A stretch of 64,000 bases of DNA from contig JAIVFH010000085.1 of NCBI GenBank assembly GCA_025765595.1, positions 62,001-126,000 of the forward strand, given 5' to 3'. The position numbers and the translations under genes were made by a program. The notes beneath the pieces are model-generated. The model did not search any database, had not been told where the DNA came from, and saw only the letters and a list, made by a program, of their open reading frames with translations. How positions within the stretch are numbered: position 1 is the stretch's first letter; each line of letters begins with the position of its first letter. This DNA is from Obelidium mucronatum (lineage: Eukaryota; Chytridiomycota; Chytridiomycetes; Chytridiales; Chytriomycetaceae). Shown one piece after another: positions 23,083-34,148 of the stretch.

Positions 23083-23463
23083 TTGAGGATCTCTGGAAGT
23101 TCCTTACCTGTTGGATTTGTGCAAATATTTGAATATCGATGTGACAATGCCCTTGGCTATGTTCAGTGACAATACAGCTTTTGTTGAGCAAGTGCGCGAG
23201 AACAAAAGAACTGAGGCTAGCAAGTGGATGAACTGAAGGTACTGGAAGGTGCGGGAATTCTACGAAGAAGGTGTGATTGATTGCAATCATATTCCCGGCC
23301 CTTTGAACGATTCTGATATTGGAACCAAACCGTTGGTCTGCCAAATCTTTGTCGGTCATCGAAGACTTACTGGAATGACATATTTACGTGTTCTCCGAGG
23401 AGAAGCGACTGGATGGTTGTTGACCATAGTTTGCTCGGATGTTGTATCGGGGGAGTTTATCTA
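23083..23463 (+). pseudogene. Copia-type RNase H 3' fragment
   Basis: Reads MPLAMFSDNTAFVEQV, a stop, then YWKVREFYEEGVIDC and DSDIGTKPL, matching the end of Ty1/Copia RNase H (target-stem motif followed by AD--TKPL). One in-frame TGA. The Ty3 element lies just upstream, so the rest of this Copia copy is missing or displaced. Confidence 0.6.
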
Positions 23464-23527
23464 GACAGGCAGCTTTAATTGAAGTCTATTTAAATAAAGT
23501 CCGGTTTATTGTTCAGAACTGGGGGAG

Positions 23528-24088
23528 TGTTAGAATCTGTAGGTATGCGGAGCATGGCCTTAGAGTTCTTAGGAAACACCCCCGTGTTTCAGAGTTCTGA
23601 AGGTATAAATAGGAGGAAATGTCCTTCACCGGAAAAGGGACGAACAAGCAGAGAAGTGTGCGCGTGCACGATACTTCACCCTTGTCGCTTCTGCGGAAGT
23701 AAGCTCGTGCGCGAGCGACGTCCACTGCCCCTTCTCCTGAGAGTCATAAGCTGCCTCTTAGCCATACAACATCTAGCGGCTGTGATTGTCCGATGCTGCG
23801 TCACCTACCGATTATGATAAGTTATGAGCCCAAACAGCTCGGCTTTTGTTGTTATGTGCTTTGCGAATGCGCAGGCTGTTTGGCTTCTCTTTGTTGGCAA
23901 GATCAAAGCGTTTGATCGTTTGACGCCTCAAAGTTTCAGGTGTTTCAAATGTAGTTATCACTGAGACTGGCGACGCCCTGTGGCGCCCTGATTGATCTGT
24001 GATCAGAATGAGTCCTTCGATGTCGTCACCAAGTTTAGTGGACGAGCGCCTTGGGGCCCCGAAGCGGTTGACTTGTTTGTGATTTGAC
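23528..24088 (+). repeat. Probable Copia LTR (right end uncertain)
   Basis: A polypurine run (GGGGGAG) precedes TGTTAGAATCTG, a typical Copia 3' LTR start, 65 bp after the RNase H fragment. A TATAAATAGG box lies at about 23604. The end near 24088 is a guess because no second copy is present. Confidence 0.4.
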
Positions 24089-24339
24089 AGGACATCGATC
24101 ATCGCTCCCTAGCGTCGAGTTGCGGAATGTTCTGTGGATTTACAATCCTACTGATCATGTAACGAAACGCTGCCGGTTTTTCGGTAGGTTTGCACCTGCG
24201 TGTGTTGTTGTGATGATAGTGGTGTTGCTAAATTTAGAACCACATGAGAGCGGACCCAACGTCGTTGAACTCATAATAGAATGCTTTCTTTATGTTTTAG
24301 TAGTTGTTTATTCAATAAATAGTTATCTCTAAGCTCAGG

Positions 24340-25356
24340 CGGTGATGGCCCTCAAAGTCCAGGAATATCTGCACATCGAAGAGTTGGAGCAGAAAATGGT
24401 GGATTTGTGGGACAGTTACGTTGAAGCAAACGAACGTAACGCTCCAGTCACAAAGGTCATGATCACAGGCCATGCTGATAGAAAACAGCAAAGTATGGGC
24501 TCGCGACAACAGAAGAACGCTAAGAAATCACACGAAACAACGCAAGTTTCTGAAGTGCGATGACTGTTCTGGATTTCATAACCCAGAGTGGGAATGCGGT
24601 TCTTGTTGGGAATGCGGTGATACGGAGCACTTCAGTTCTTCATGTCCTCAAAAGAAGAAGCATGTTAAAACCAACGGGGGGTGGGGGGGGGGGGGGGAGA
24701 AAAACCCAAGGGGACTCCCGCAATTGAACCTAAACATGTCGGTTGGACGCCTGGGAATGGAATTCTCAGAAACGCTTGAGTGTTTATTGTTCCTTTTCTT
24801 CTTAAAATTCAGTTTTTCTGGTTGTTTGTGATTGGGTTGTTTTGTTGTTGTTTTAGTAAAATCGCATTGTTTTTTTCCATTGTATTGTTAAGAGACTTTG
24901 AAAGAAATGTCACAACTCTACGAAGGGATTTTGGATCCTGGATGCAACAAGACGTTGATTCCGAATGCAGATTGGTTTGAATCCTTCAAGGAGGTATCAA
25001 TCAACATTGGCGTCGCAAAGAAAGGCGCTTACCTGACGGGTACAAGGCAAGGCGTTGTTCATTTCGTTATAAATGGACATAGGATTACAATTCAAGACGC
25101 GATTTATTCTGTGGATTATACTACTACCTTATTCGCCGATGTTGATATACTTGCAAACAATCGCGATTGGGAATACAAGGTGGACTTGAGCGGAGCGGTT
25201 TTCTTTGATAAGAAGACGCGTCAAGTCTTATTCAACGCGAAATTGGCACCTTCTAGATTGAAGATGTTGCAATTCGAGGTTGTAAATCAAGTTTTCGCAA
25301 ACGTGGCGACGATCTGTATTGGCCAAAAACGCGGAGCTGGCAAACACAAAGTATGA
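24340..25356 (+). pseudogene. Copia gag/protease remnant
   Basis: The first part encodes a gag-like helix (QEYLHIEELEQKMVDLW) and then, in a shifted frame, a CCHC knuckle CWECGDTEHFSSSC. After a run of G residues (about 24676-24699) and AT-rich DNA, a protease-like segment begins ILDPGCNKTL, where Copia proteases have D-S-G, and continues to 25356. Frames are broken and the active-site Ser is replaced, so this is dead. It may belong with the RNase H fragment upstream as pieces of tandem or rearranged copies. Confidence 0.6.
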
Positions 25357-25645
25357 CAACAGTTAGTCACACAAGTCGGTGCAATCCCCAAATGGAATTC
25401 ATCAAATTGAGCAGGCAACGGTGCAATTGGGGGGGCCGTAAGAGTACGGTGCTTTTGGTATAGCTTGACAAGGAGCAGGAGTTAGAAGGAGTTGCAGATG
25501 CTGATGGGATCATGGGAAGGAGGAAAAACAACTACCATCGACTAGAAATCAAGTGCAATGCAGCCAAGGATGACTCAAAAAGTCTGGCGTTGGGATTGTT
25601 GTAGGTTCTGGTAATATAGCTGGATGTTGCACTATTGTCTTCCAG

Positions 25646-25808
25646 ATAAGATCTCTGGGCACGTTACCCCGAACCCGGAAGGAACACCGTGGAATGACGG
25701 GGAAGGTCTACGGGCCTTATTCGAGAGGATATAAATAGGGAAAAATTTTAGTTTTCTTTTTCTACAACTCGAATCAACGGAACCAACACGGGTTTCGTGT
25801 ATAACTGC
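25646..25808 (+). repeat. A1 split direct repeat, with promoter
   Basis: Near-identical to A2 (31944-32107), which has one extra A in an A-run and one substitution. It contains GGATATAAATAGGG, a good TATA box, 100 bp upstream of the Gag ATG, so it probably drives the element. Confidence 0.8.
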
Positions 25809-25838
25809 TCTTCTCGCTATCGCTCTTACCGCCCCACG

Positions 25839-27678
25839 ATGCCTCCGAGAGTCACCCGCTCCTCTAGTCCCTCTCGTCTGGTACCCCCACAGGCATCCAG
25901 CTCAGTAACTTCTAAGGAACCAGTGACTGAACGCAGTGAGTTGCGCACAATGGATAATACAGCAATTGGCGCCACCCTTGTCGGGGCACTCTCGGACGCG
26001 GACGAAATTACAGCAGCAGCAGCAAGCGTTGGTCTGGAACTTTCGGTGCCAGATGGCCTGACCACAGCCAATTTGTCATCAAAAGACGCCGTGACTGAGG
26101 AGCAAATGGAAGCGCTGGAACTAATGAAGCTTCAACTCTTCCAGACACTTCTGTCCACCAACCGCATTCCCTACCGGGTTTCGGAATCCGGAGTGTACCA
26201 GGTTACAACCTCTCTCCCAGTTTCGGGAGAGACGGCCCCGGGCCCGCCACCTCTGGGACTGGCCCCCTTGAGGGCTCCGGCAACAACACCCAGTGTTCGA
26301 GCCCCGTTGCCAAAAGCGAAGCAACCAGCCGTCAAGCTGGTCAAGCTCCCAACTATCTCGGCGGTGGAAGAAGAAGCCTACAACCTCTTCCAAGAGTTTG
26401 GGTCCTGGTGTTCCAACAACGGGCGAATCAACCCGGAATTACTAAAGAGAGCGTCGGGTGCGGAGGTGGTTCGTTTTCTGGAAAAGAAAGCGAAGGAAGA
26501 AGCGGTGAGCTTCCCGTCCACGCAGAGGCTGGCGGACCCCTCAACCACCTCCCTGAACCACTCGGTTCAGTCGCCGCTGGATTTTGGGCAGCATTTATTC
26601 GAGGCGGACTTCGCAGAACCAATGGTAGGTCAACTATTTACTCCACCCCATGCCTATCTGAGCGAGGAACGAACAACTCTGGTGCACTGCATCCTGACAT
26701 TTCATCTCCCCCCACTAACCCTAAGGGTGCCACTCCCCCTTCTCTTTACTTCACTTTCTATATTTGTGTTTGTTTTTGGAAATGTTATGGGATGCTGTGC
26801 GTCAACAACTGGATATTTGATTTGATAGTTGTTGGGGTAGAAGGGGTCAAAGGAAGCATTTTCTCGGGTCTGGCTTACCGCCACAACCGCTTAAAAGCAA
26901 CCGGGGGTACCACATGCACGACCCTACCCCGCTCAGTGGAGCATTGGGGGACAGCGGAGCTGTTTGATGTTTCGCCAGTTGGTCGAGAAAGAAGAGGGAT
27001 GTGTCCCTTCTGGGTGAGCTGTTGACTAACCCACCCTTCTCCCAGGCTAGAAACACAGTGAGAGAAATGCAGAAGGTCTTTTTTGGATCAGCTACATTCA
27101 CCTCTCCAGTCCCCCCAGGATACGAGTATCCTGCAGAGTACAGTTGCTTCCAGAGCGCTGGGAGAATCCTGGCGTTTGTGGACCAAACCAACCAAGCGGT
27201 GAGCCGCCACATGTCCAACGACGCGTTGTTGGTATCAAACTGGTGCAATCTGTCCTACAGCTTGAAATGCCTGGTGGGGTTCAAGGATCTGTCCCCTCAC
27301 GCTGCATCGTATGAGCTGCTCACCCAGCTGAAGATTGTGAGCAAAGAGGCTGAAGAGCGGGCGTCAGCGGCAGTACGCATGAACGCGGCCCTGAAGGAGC
27401 AAGCCAAGCGAATTACAGCCCTGTCAGTGGTCCGCAACGCCCAGGAATCCGGCTCTACGGCAGTAGGAACACTGGTAGCGCCACCGACACCGTCCATCAT
27501 GGAAACCCTACTCTTGCAGTGGTTCACAAGCCAACCTCGAGGTGGAAGGGGCACTCCCCGCCGTGGCCGAGGAGCCAACCGGGGTGGGCGCGGAGGCAGG
27601 CCACCAGTCGGCGAACCCAGAACTTGCCACAAGTGTAAGAAGGTGGGCCACATTGCAGTAAATTGCCCAGACAAGTGA
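25839..27678 (+). CDS. Gag of the tyrosine-recombinase element, probably spliced
   Basis: ATG at 25839 opens a frame that leaves coding-like sequence at 26624. An intron 26625-27045 (GTAGGT...TTCTCCCAG) joins it in phase 0 to 27046-27678, giving 472 aa. The second exon has an RG-rich stretch (GGRGTPRRGRGANRGGRGG) and ends with a CCHC zinc knuckle CHKCKKVGHIAVNC. Without splicing, the first ORF would end at 26825 and the knuckle would be left without a good ATG. The long retained frame (26408-27025) inside the intron is probably a shadow. Confidence 0.65.
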
Positions 27679-27839
27679 GGGCCAGGATTGACAAAACCCT
27701 TCCTTCCCTTCTCTTCCCCAGGTGGGGTGGGTAGTGGCCAGAGTGCCGAAGTCCGAAATAAAAACAGCAGTGGTATTGACATTATTTTACCAGAAGGAGG
27801 GGCATCTCCGTTTCAAAAAAAAAAAAAAAAAAACAACCA

Positions 27840-30362
27840 ATGTCGGTCAGGTCCCCATCAGACATTCCCCTGAGAGGCATGTCTTGGGTAATTGAAGACC
27901 GCCAGCCATTGCTCCACTCAATGCCGACCCCTGTCATTTTGGACATTTTTCTGCTGTTAGGTTTCAAAGAACCAACCGAAGGGGTCAGGGGGGCACATCC
28001 TGGGAGATTCCCCCTTCTGGCCCTGGCTTGCAAGCGCCTATGGGGAATTGGACAGGAGCCGCACCTTCCACACTATTTGTGGACACCAGCGTCAAAACCG
28101 CTATACTCACTGGGTCAGCGACTTCAGGAGCTGATGAGCAACCCAGCGAAAGTGCACCAACACCCACTGAACCAAGTATACGCTGACAGCAGCAATTTTG
28201 TGGCCGGTCAAGTCAATGCATCGAAGGTGGAATTCTGGGAGTGGGCATCAGACTTCTACCCAGACAAGAAGTTGGAGATCATGTGCTGGATCAAAGATGG
28301 TGTTGATGTCACGAAGTACATGCGCCGATTCAAAGGGGCTACAACAGACCATAGAGGAGCCACAACAAATTGGGACCAGCCAGCTCCGCCCCTACGTCAC
28401 ATGGAAAATCACCCGTTCAAAGAGCACAAAGAGTTTGTATTCCAACAAATCTGCGAAGAGATAGCAAATGGCACCCGTCTGGTCATTGGTGTTTGGGACG
28501 AGGTCAAGCGCAACCCAAGCGCCTGCCCAACAGTGATTAGCCCCCTCGGCGTGGAACCGACAAAACCGCGCCTCTTTGACAACTGCGCGTTTCTAAACCA
28601 CTGGTTTCCCCCAATCCCGTTCAGGCTGCCATCCCCAGCAATCACAGCCCTGTGGGGAGCGGCGTGTGCAGCGATCACGGACTTGAAAGCCGCTTTCATG
28701 AATATCAGACTCCACCCATCCTCCCGGAGGTTCTTTGGCACGAGAATTCGTTTCCCAGATGGGAAATGGTACGTCCTAGTGGCCCAGACACTGGTGTTTG
28801 GGTGGTCGATGTCCCCATATGTCTGCCAAACCTTAGTGGAATGCCTCATCCGCGCAGCAAGAAGCAGCGGCATCCCTTCAGCAATTTACATCGACGATGC
28901 ACCGATTGCAGCCAGAGCGCCACCATCATACTGGCAATTCAACGACTCGGTGGTGGTGGTGGTCATCCTCTTCCAGTCAGGTGGCTTCTGCATCTCCCTC
29001 TCCAAATCGGATTTCCGAGGGAACACCACCATTAAGTTTCTGGGGATACTGGCGGAGTTCGACGCTCGCCAATTCAGGCTTCCAGTAAGAAAAGTCGTGA
29101 AGTTTTGGGGGGAGATCAGAACAACCCTTGAGGATACAAAAGTCTGCGCCAAAACCCTGATGCGCTTTGCAGGTATCGTGGCCCACTTTGCGTTTGTGAT
29201 CCAAGGGGCCTTAGCCTTCACAAGGGAAATGGTGCGGTGTATTTCCCAAAACGAACACTCCCCATTTCAAGCCTTCCCCATTGACATCTACTTGAGTGAG
29301 GAGCTGGAACAGTGGATAGCGTTCCTGGCTGTGGACAATGTGTGCCCATGGCTACCCCCACTCCATGCAGGAATCACCTTTCCGGTCGGTGAGTCAGATG
29401 CGAGCAACCATAAATGGCACGGTATCCTGGAAGTGGCAGGTTTCCCGACAATAAGAACAGGCAGCGATTTTGATATTGAAGCTCTGGCGGGGAGCGGCCA
29501 GTCCATCACACTTCGGGAATCGCTGGGCCTTGAGGGCACCCTCAGAAACGCCCTACCATTAGCAGCAGCACGAGGCGCCCAAAGACTGGTGGCATTCCTG
29601 CCGTCTCAAAGCATGTTGGACTCGCTATCGCCCCCCAACCCTATTTGGGAAGTCAGCCGAGCGAGAGGACTTCCCTCACACTTCCTGGAATTCCGGGTGG
29701 ATAACATGGGAGTAAAGTTGGGCTTGGACAAGGGATCCTCCCGCAACAAGGAGATCAACGACTCATTCAAGCGGATCTGGCTCCTCTGCAACCACCACGG
29801 CATTGTCCTGGTCATGAAGCATGTGGCATCAGAACTAAACCGAGCAGACGCTCCCTCTAGAGCCCACTGGTCACTGGACCGACGAATTGCACCAGAGGCT
29901 CTAGCAAAAATAATAAGTAGGTGGGGGACCCCAGTCTTAGACGCAATGGCCTCCCCGGTCAACAGAATAGCAGGACTACCGTTTATCTCAGAGTACACAT
30001 GCTCCCATCCAGACGCAAGAGCAAACGATATACTATCATGGTTACCGTCGATAGACTGGAAAGTGTCACATTTTGGGGGATACATTTATATTTTTCCCCC
30101 ATTTCCAATGATTGCTGTGGTTTGGGAACACGCAACCTCGTGGAATTTCCCATTTGTCATGGTAGTACCACAAGAGTTGGAGAACTGGTGGCCCCTGTTG
30201 GGTACGGCAGCCGTAGACTTTTTTCTTTTAGGCGAGGCAGGCTCGCTGGAAGTGTATTGGGAATACACCCCCGGCCAGATTCAAAGTGTGGTGCCAAAGC
30301 GCACCCGTTGCAAGTGGTGGGCGTTTAAGTTCAGAAAACTGGGTGGGGTGGAAAGCCAGTAA
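27840..30362 (+). CDS. Reverse transcriptase-RNase H of the tyrosine-recombinase element
   Basis: An 840-aa uninterrupted ORF. DIRS/Ngaro-type RT blocks: ITDLKAAFMNIRLHP (first catalytic Asp), VFGWSMSPYVCQ and IYIDDAPIAA (YIDD). RNase H follows (FPVGESDASNHKWHG, FRVDNMGVKLGL, ASELNRADAPSR), then the extension typical of this group (PVLDAMASPVNRIAGLPF, YIYIFPPFPMIAVVW, VVPQELENWWPLL). A 19-A tract just upstream (27816-27834) separates it from Gag. The ORF ends 14 bp before the recombinase ORF. All RT catalytic residues are present. Confidence 0.85.
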   Translation: MSVRSPSDIPLRGMSWVIEDRQPLLHSMPTPVILDIFLLLGFKEPTEGVRGAHPGRFPLLALACKRLWGIGQEPHLPHYLWTPASKPLYSLGQRLQELMSNPAKVHQHPLNQVYADSSNFVAGQVNASKVEFWEWASDFYPDKKLEIMCWIKDGVDVTKYMRRFKGATTDHRGATTNWDQPAPPLRHMENHPFKEHKEFVFQQICEEIANGTRLVIGVWDEVKRNPSACPTVISPLGVEPTKPRLFDNCAFLNHWFPPIPFRLPSPAITALWGAACAAITDLKAAFMNIRLHPSSRRFFGTRIRFPDGKWYVLVAQTLVFGWSMSPYVCQTLVECLIRAARSSGIPSAIYIDDAPIAARAPPSYWQFNDSVVVVVILFQSGGFCISLSKSDFRGNTTIKFLGILAEFDARQFRLPVRKVVKFWGEIRTTLEDTKVCAKTLMRFAGIVAHFAFVIQGALAFTREMVRCISQNEHSPFQAFPIDIYLSEELEQWIAFLAVDNVCPWLPPLHAGITFPVGESDASNHKWHGILEVAGFPTIRTGSDFDIEALAGSGQSITLRESLGLEGTLRNALPLAAARGAQRLVAFLPSQSMLDSLSPPNPIWEVSRARGLPSHFLEFRVDNMGVKLGLDKGSSRNKEINDSFKRIWLLCNHHGIVLVMKHVASELNRADAPSRAHWSLDRRIAPEALAKIISRWGTPVLDAMASPVNRIAGLPFISEYTCSHPDARANDILSWLPSIDWKVSHFGGYIYIFPPFPMIAVVWEHATSWNFPFVMVVPQELENWWPLLGTAAVDFFLLGEAGSLEVYWEYTPGQIQSVVPKRTRCKWWAFKFRKLGGVESQ

Positions 30363-30376
30363 ACATTTCCTTTCTC

Positions 30377-31810
30377 ATGCATATGATCAATCTGGATATC
30401 CTTTCCAGCTGCCGAAGTTGCCAAAGCCAGAACTTGCCGACATTCAAGTTTTGCAGCGCCTGTGGGGTCAGGAACTCAATGATCAACGGGGCCTCCCGAC
30501 TCCTGCCACTCAGCCCCAAAAGGGTGGCGTCTATCCAACAGACACGTGAAGGATACAAGGCCCGCTTCCTCCTAAAGAAGTCCCAGAAAGCCAAGTCGGC
30601 AGTTCTGGGAGCATTCGAGACATTCCTAGCCAGGATGAGCCCACCAGTGGACTGGAGGGACGCGTCACCGGATAGCGTGCTGGACTTCTTGGTCCACAAA
30701 AGGGACTCAGGCCGCACCCAAATGCACAAACCAGGCTGCCCACACAGATCCAACGCAACCCAGGCTGCCAGAGTGACGAGAGTATGCGACGGGAAGCAGT
30801 GTGGGGGCGGGAAAGGCTGCCCACATAACTCACCGGATGGAGGAGCCCAGGAATGCCCCACGTTCATGGCGGCAGGGTCCATGCAGGTGACAATTAGCCA
30901 ACTCCGAGAGGGTTTCGGAGCACAAGGGTTCTCAAGCCCATGGAACCCAAGCTTGAGCACAGGAAACCCAGTCAGAGACCCTACAGTGGATGCTTTCCTG
31001 TCGCTCTACGGTGATGATATGCGAGCAGCAGGGGTGTCGCCAATACAAGCCACACCCATCCTCCCACATGAGCACTCGGCGGTGGCGGGAGTGATTTCGA
31101 AGAAACTCCAGGCGCTGAGGGGTGTGAGGTCAAGGGAAGTAGCAAGGGACATCTTGGTGGCGCAACTGGACCTGGCTATGTGGAATGTGATGGGGGAGTC
31201 AGGTAGACGCCCCGGAAACATTGTTGGAATCCTTCCTCAAGCCGTTTTGACGCTGCCAGACGGGGAGGGATGCATGGTGTCAATGATATCCCACAAAACG
31301 GCGGCTAAGACCCGGTTTGTAGACCGTTGGTCAATGCTGAAAGGGGAAGACCCAGCGGCAGTGACCTCCGCGTGGAAAGCTCTAGTGGATTTGAAGATCG
31401 AAGCCCGCCTCCAAGGTTGGAAAATACAGAACGCCCCCTTTCTGTTCCCGCAAATGGACACAATTCCCAAAGTGGGGGAGCTCCTGTCGGTTGGGGTCTT
31501 GCACCCAGACCTGGCAGTAGCGAACGCGAGATTCAAAGCCTACTTCGAGGCGGCAGGACTGCCCCCATCGCGGACCCTCCAGGGACTCCGAGTGGCAGAC
31601 GCCGTTCGCTCAAGAGTAGACGAGGCCAGAGTGGAGGCGGTGCGACTGAAAGGCGGATGGGCCTCCAAATCGATGGCTGATCATTATTCTGTGCTGGCAA
31701 TTGCGATTGAGCACGTGGATTCATCCAGAAGCGATAGCTCAGGAGTGGACCCTCTTGAGGCCCTAGCACGCTGGATTGACACCGGAGTTGGAAGAACGTT
31801 CTTCCAATAA
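30377..31810 (+). CDS. Tyrosine recombinase of the element
   Basis: A 477-aa ORF. The N terminus has two paired-Cys motifs (CRSCQSQ..., FCSACGVRN) and another Cys/His cluster, probably zinc-binding. The C-terminal catalytic domain shows Arg I in GRRPGNIVG, a Lys in SHKTAAKT, Arg II in LQGLRVADA, Trp in KGGWAS and the nucleophile Tyr in DHYSVLA. The HxxR box reads QGLR, so the usual His is Gln. Expected to integrate the circular cDNA by recombination at the ATAA core. Confidence 0.85.
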   Translation: MHMINLDILSSCRSCQSQNLPTFKFCSACGVRNSMINGASRLLPLSPKRVASIQQTREGYKARFLLKKSQKAKSAVLGAFETFLARMSPPVDWRDASPDSVLDFLVHKRDSGRTQMHKPGCPHRSNATQAARVTRVCDGKQCGGGKGCPHNSPDGGAQECPTFMAAGSMQVTISQLREGFGAQGFSSPWNPSLSTGNPVRDPTVDAFLSLYGDDMRAAGVSPIQATPILPHEHSAVAGVISKKLQALRGVRSREVARDILVAQLDLAMWNVMGESGRRPGNIVGILPQAVLTLPDGEGCMVSMISHKTAAKTRFVDRWSMLKGEDPAAVTSAWKALVDLKIEARLQGWKIQNAPFLFPQMDTIPKVGELLSVGVLHPDLAVANARFKAYFEAAGLPPSRTLQGLRVADAVRSRVDEARVEAVRLKGGWASKSMADHYSVLAIAIEHVDSSRSDSSGVDPLEALARWIDTGVGRTFFQ

Positions 31811-31915
31811 GAATAAAGAGATATAATCCGCCAGGTATTACTTCCAGGCCCTCGATATCTTACGTGTACAGGATGGGTAGACAGGTTGGGCGATAGAGCG
31901 CCCGCGACAGTCGTC

Positions 31916-32353
31916 GCGGTCTCATCCCATACTGATTATTCACATAAGATCTCTGGGCACGTTACCCCGAACCCGGAAGGAACACCGTGGAATGACGGGG
32001 AAGGTCTACGGGCCTTATTCGAGAGGATATAAATAGGGAAAAATTTTAGTTTTCTTTTTCTCCAACTCGAATCAACGGAACCAACACGGGTTTCGTGTAT
32101 AACTGCGACCCACCCGCCCTCCACTCGCAGTATGTCCCCTCATTCTGATTTTGCGCGAAAATCTTTCCATCATCATCTTATTTGTGTAGAATGTGTTAAT
32201 GAACCCACTTTATTATATGAGATCCCATTAGGTATGACGTTACTTGACAACACTTGTCTGTGTGAATAAGATGATGATGGCAAGTACCGCTGGCGGGGCG
32301 CTCTTTGAGCTGCTCCGTCTAGCGGTCTCATCCCATACTGACTATTCACATAA
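31916..32353 (+). repeat. B1-A2-B2 split repeat cluster
   Basis: B1 (31916-31943) is joined directly to A2 (31944-32107); B2 (32322-32349) ends the element at ATAA 32350-32353. Between A2 and B2 is about 210 bp of non-coding DNA. Confidence 0.75.
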
Positions 32354-32460
32354 AAAGCATCAACAACTCAACTACAATTGCCACAATCGTTTATTTCAAT
32401 TTGTAAACGCTAAAAATTCATATGATTAAGATTTGAAGAGGAGTTGGGGTTGGAGAAGGT

Positions 32461-32545
32461 TGGGAGCCAATCAAATTGTGTTTAGGGTGGGAGCCAATCA
32501 GATTGTGTTTAGGGTGGGAGCCAATCAGATTGTGTTTAGGGTGGG
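32461..32545 (+). repeat. 27-bp tandem repeat with CCAAT boxes
   Basis: Three copies of TGGGAGCCAATCAGATTGTG plus TTTAGGG at 32461, 32488 and 32515. Each holds CCAATCA, a strong NF-Y-type box. It lies between the retroelement and the 3' end of the methyltransferase gene. Confidence 0.8.
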
Positions 32546-32636
32546 AGGTCTGCTCAGACTCACAATTCGAAACGTGAGTAATAAAAGTATTAATTTTATA
32601 CATGCAAGCACAATATTTGAAATATTTCAATTTATA

Positions 32637-34106
<1,470 letters not shown>

Positions 34107-34148
34107 GTTTTCAACTGTTTTTAAGTTTCAATAAAGCTCAATAAAGCG

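Larger units (their letters stand above)
25646..32353 (+). mobile_element. Tyrosine-recombinase retrotransposon (Ngaro/DIRS-like), apparently complete
   Basis: A 6.7-kb element with split direct repeats: A1 25646-25808, B1 31916-31943, A2 31944-32107, B2 32322-32349. A1 and A2 are near-identical over 163/164 bp; B1 and B2 share a 28-bp block around GGTCTCATCCCATACTGA. All junctions share the tetramer ATAA (A1 start, B1/A2 junction, B2 end), the expected recombination core. It encodes Gag with a zinc knuckle, RT-RNase H and a tyrosine recombinase, with no integrase and no recognisable methyltransferase domain, which favours Ngaro over DIRS1. Main ORFs are open. Confidence 0.85.

Noticed and set aside
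27840..30362. DIRS-type methyltransferase domain after RNase H
   Set aside because: The C-terminal extension matches the usual post-RNase H segment; no DPPY/AdoMet motif was seen.
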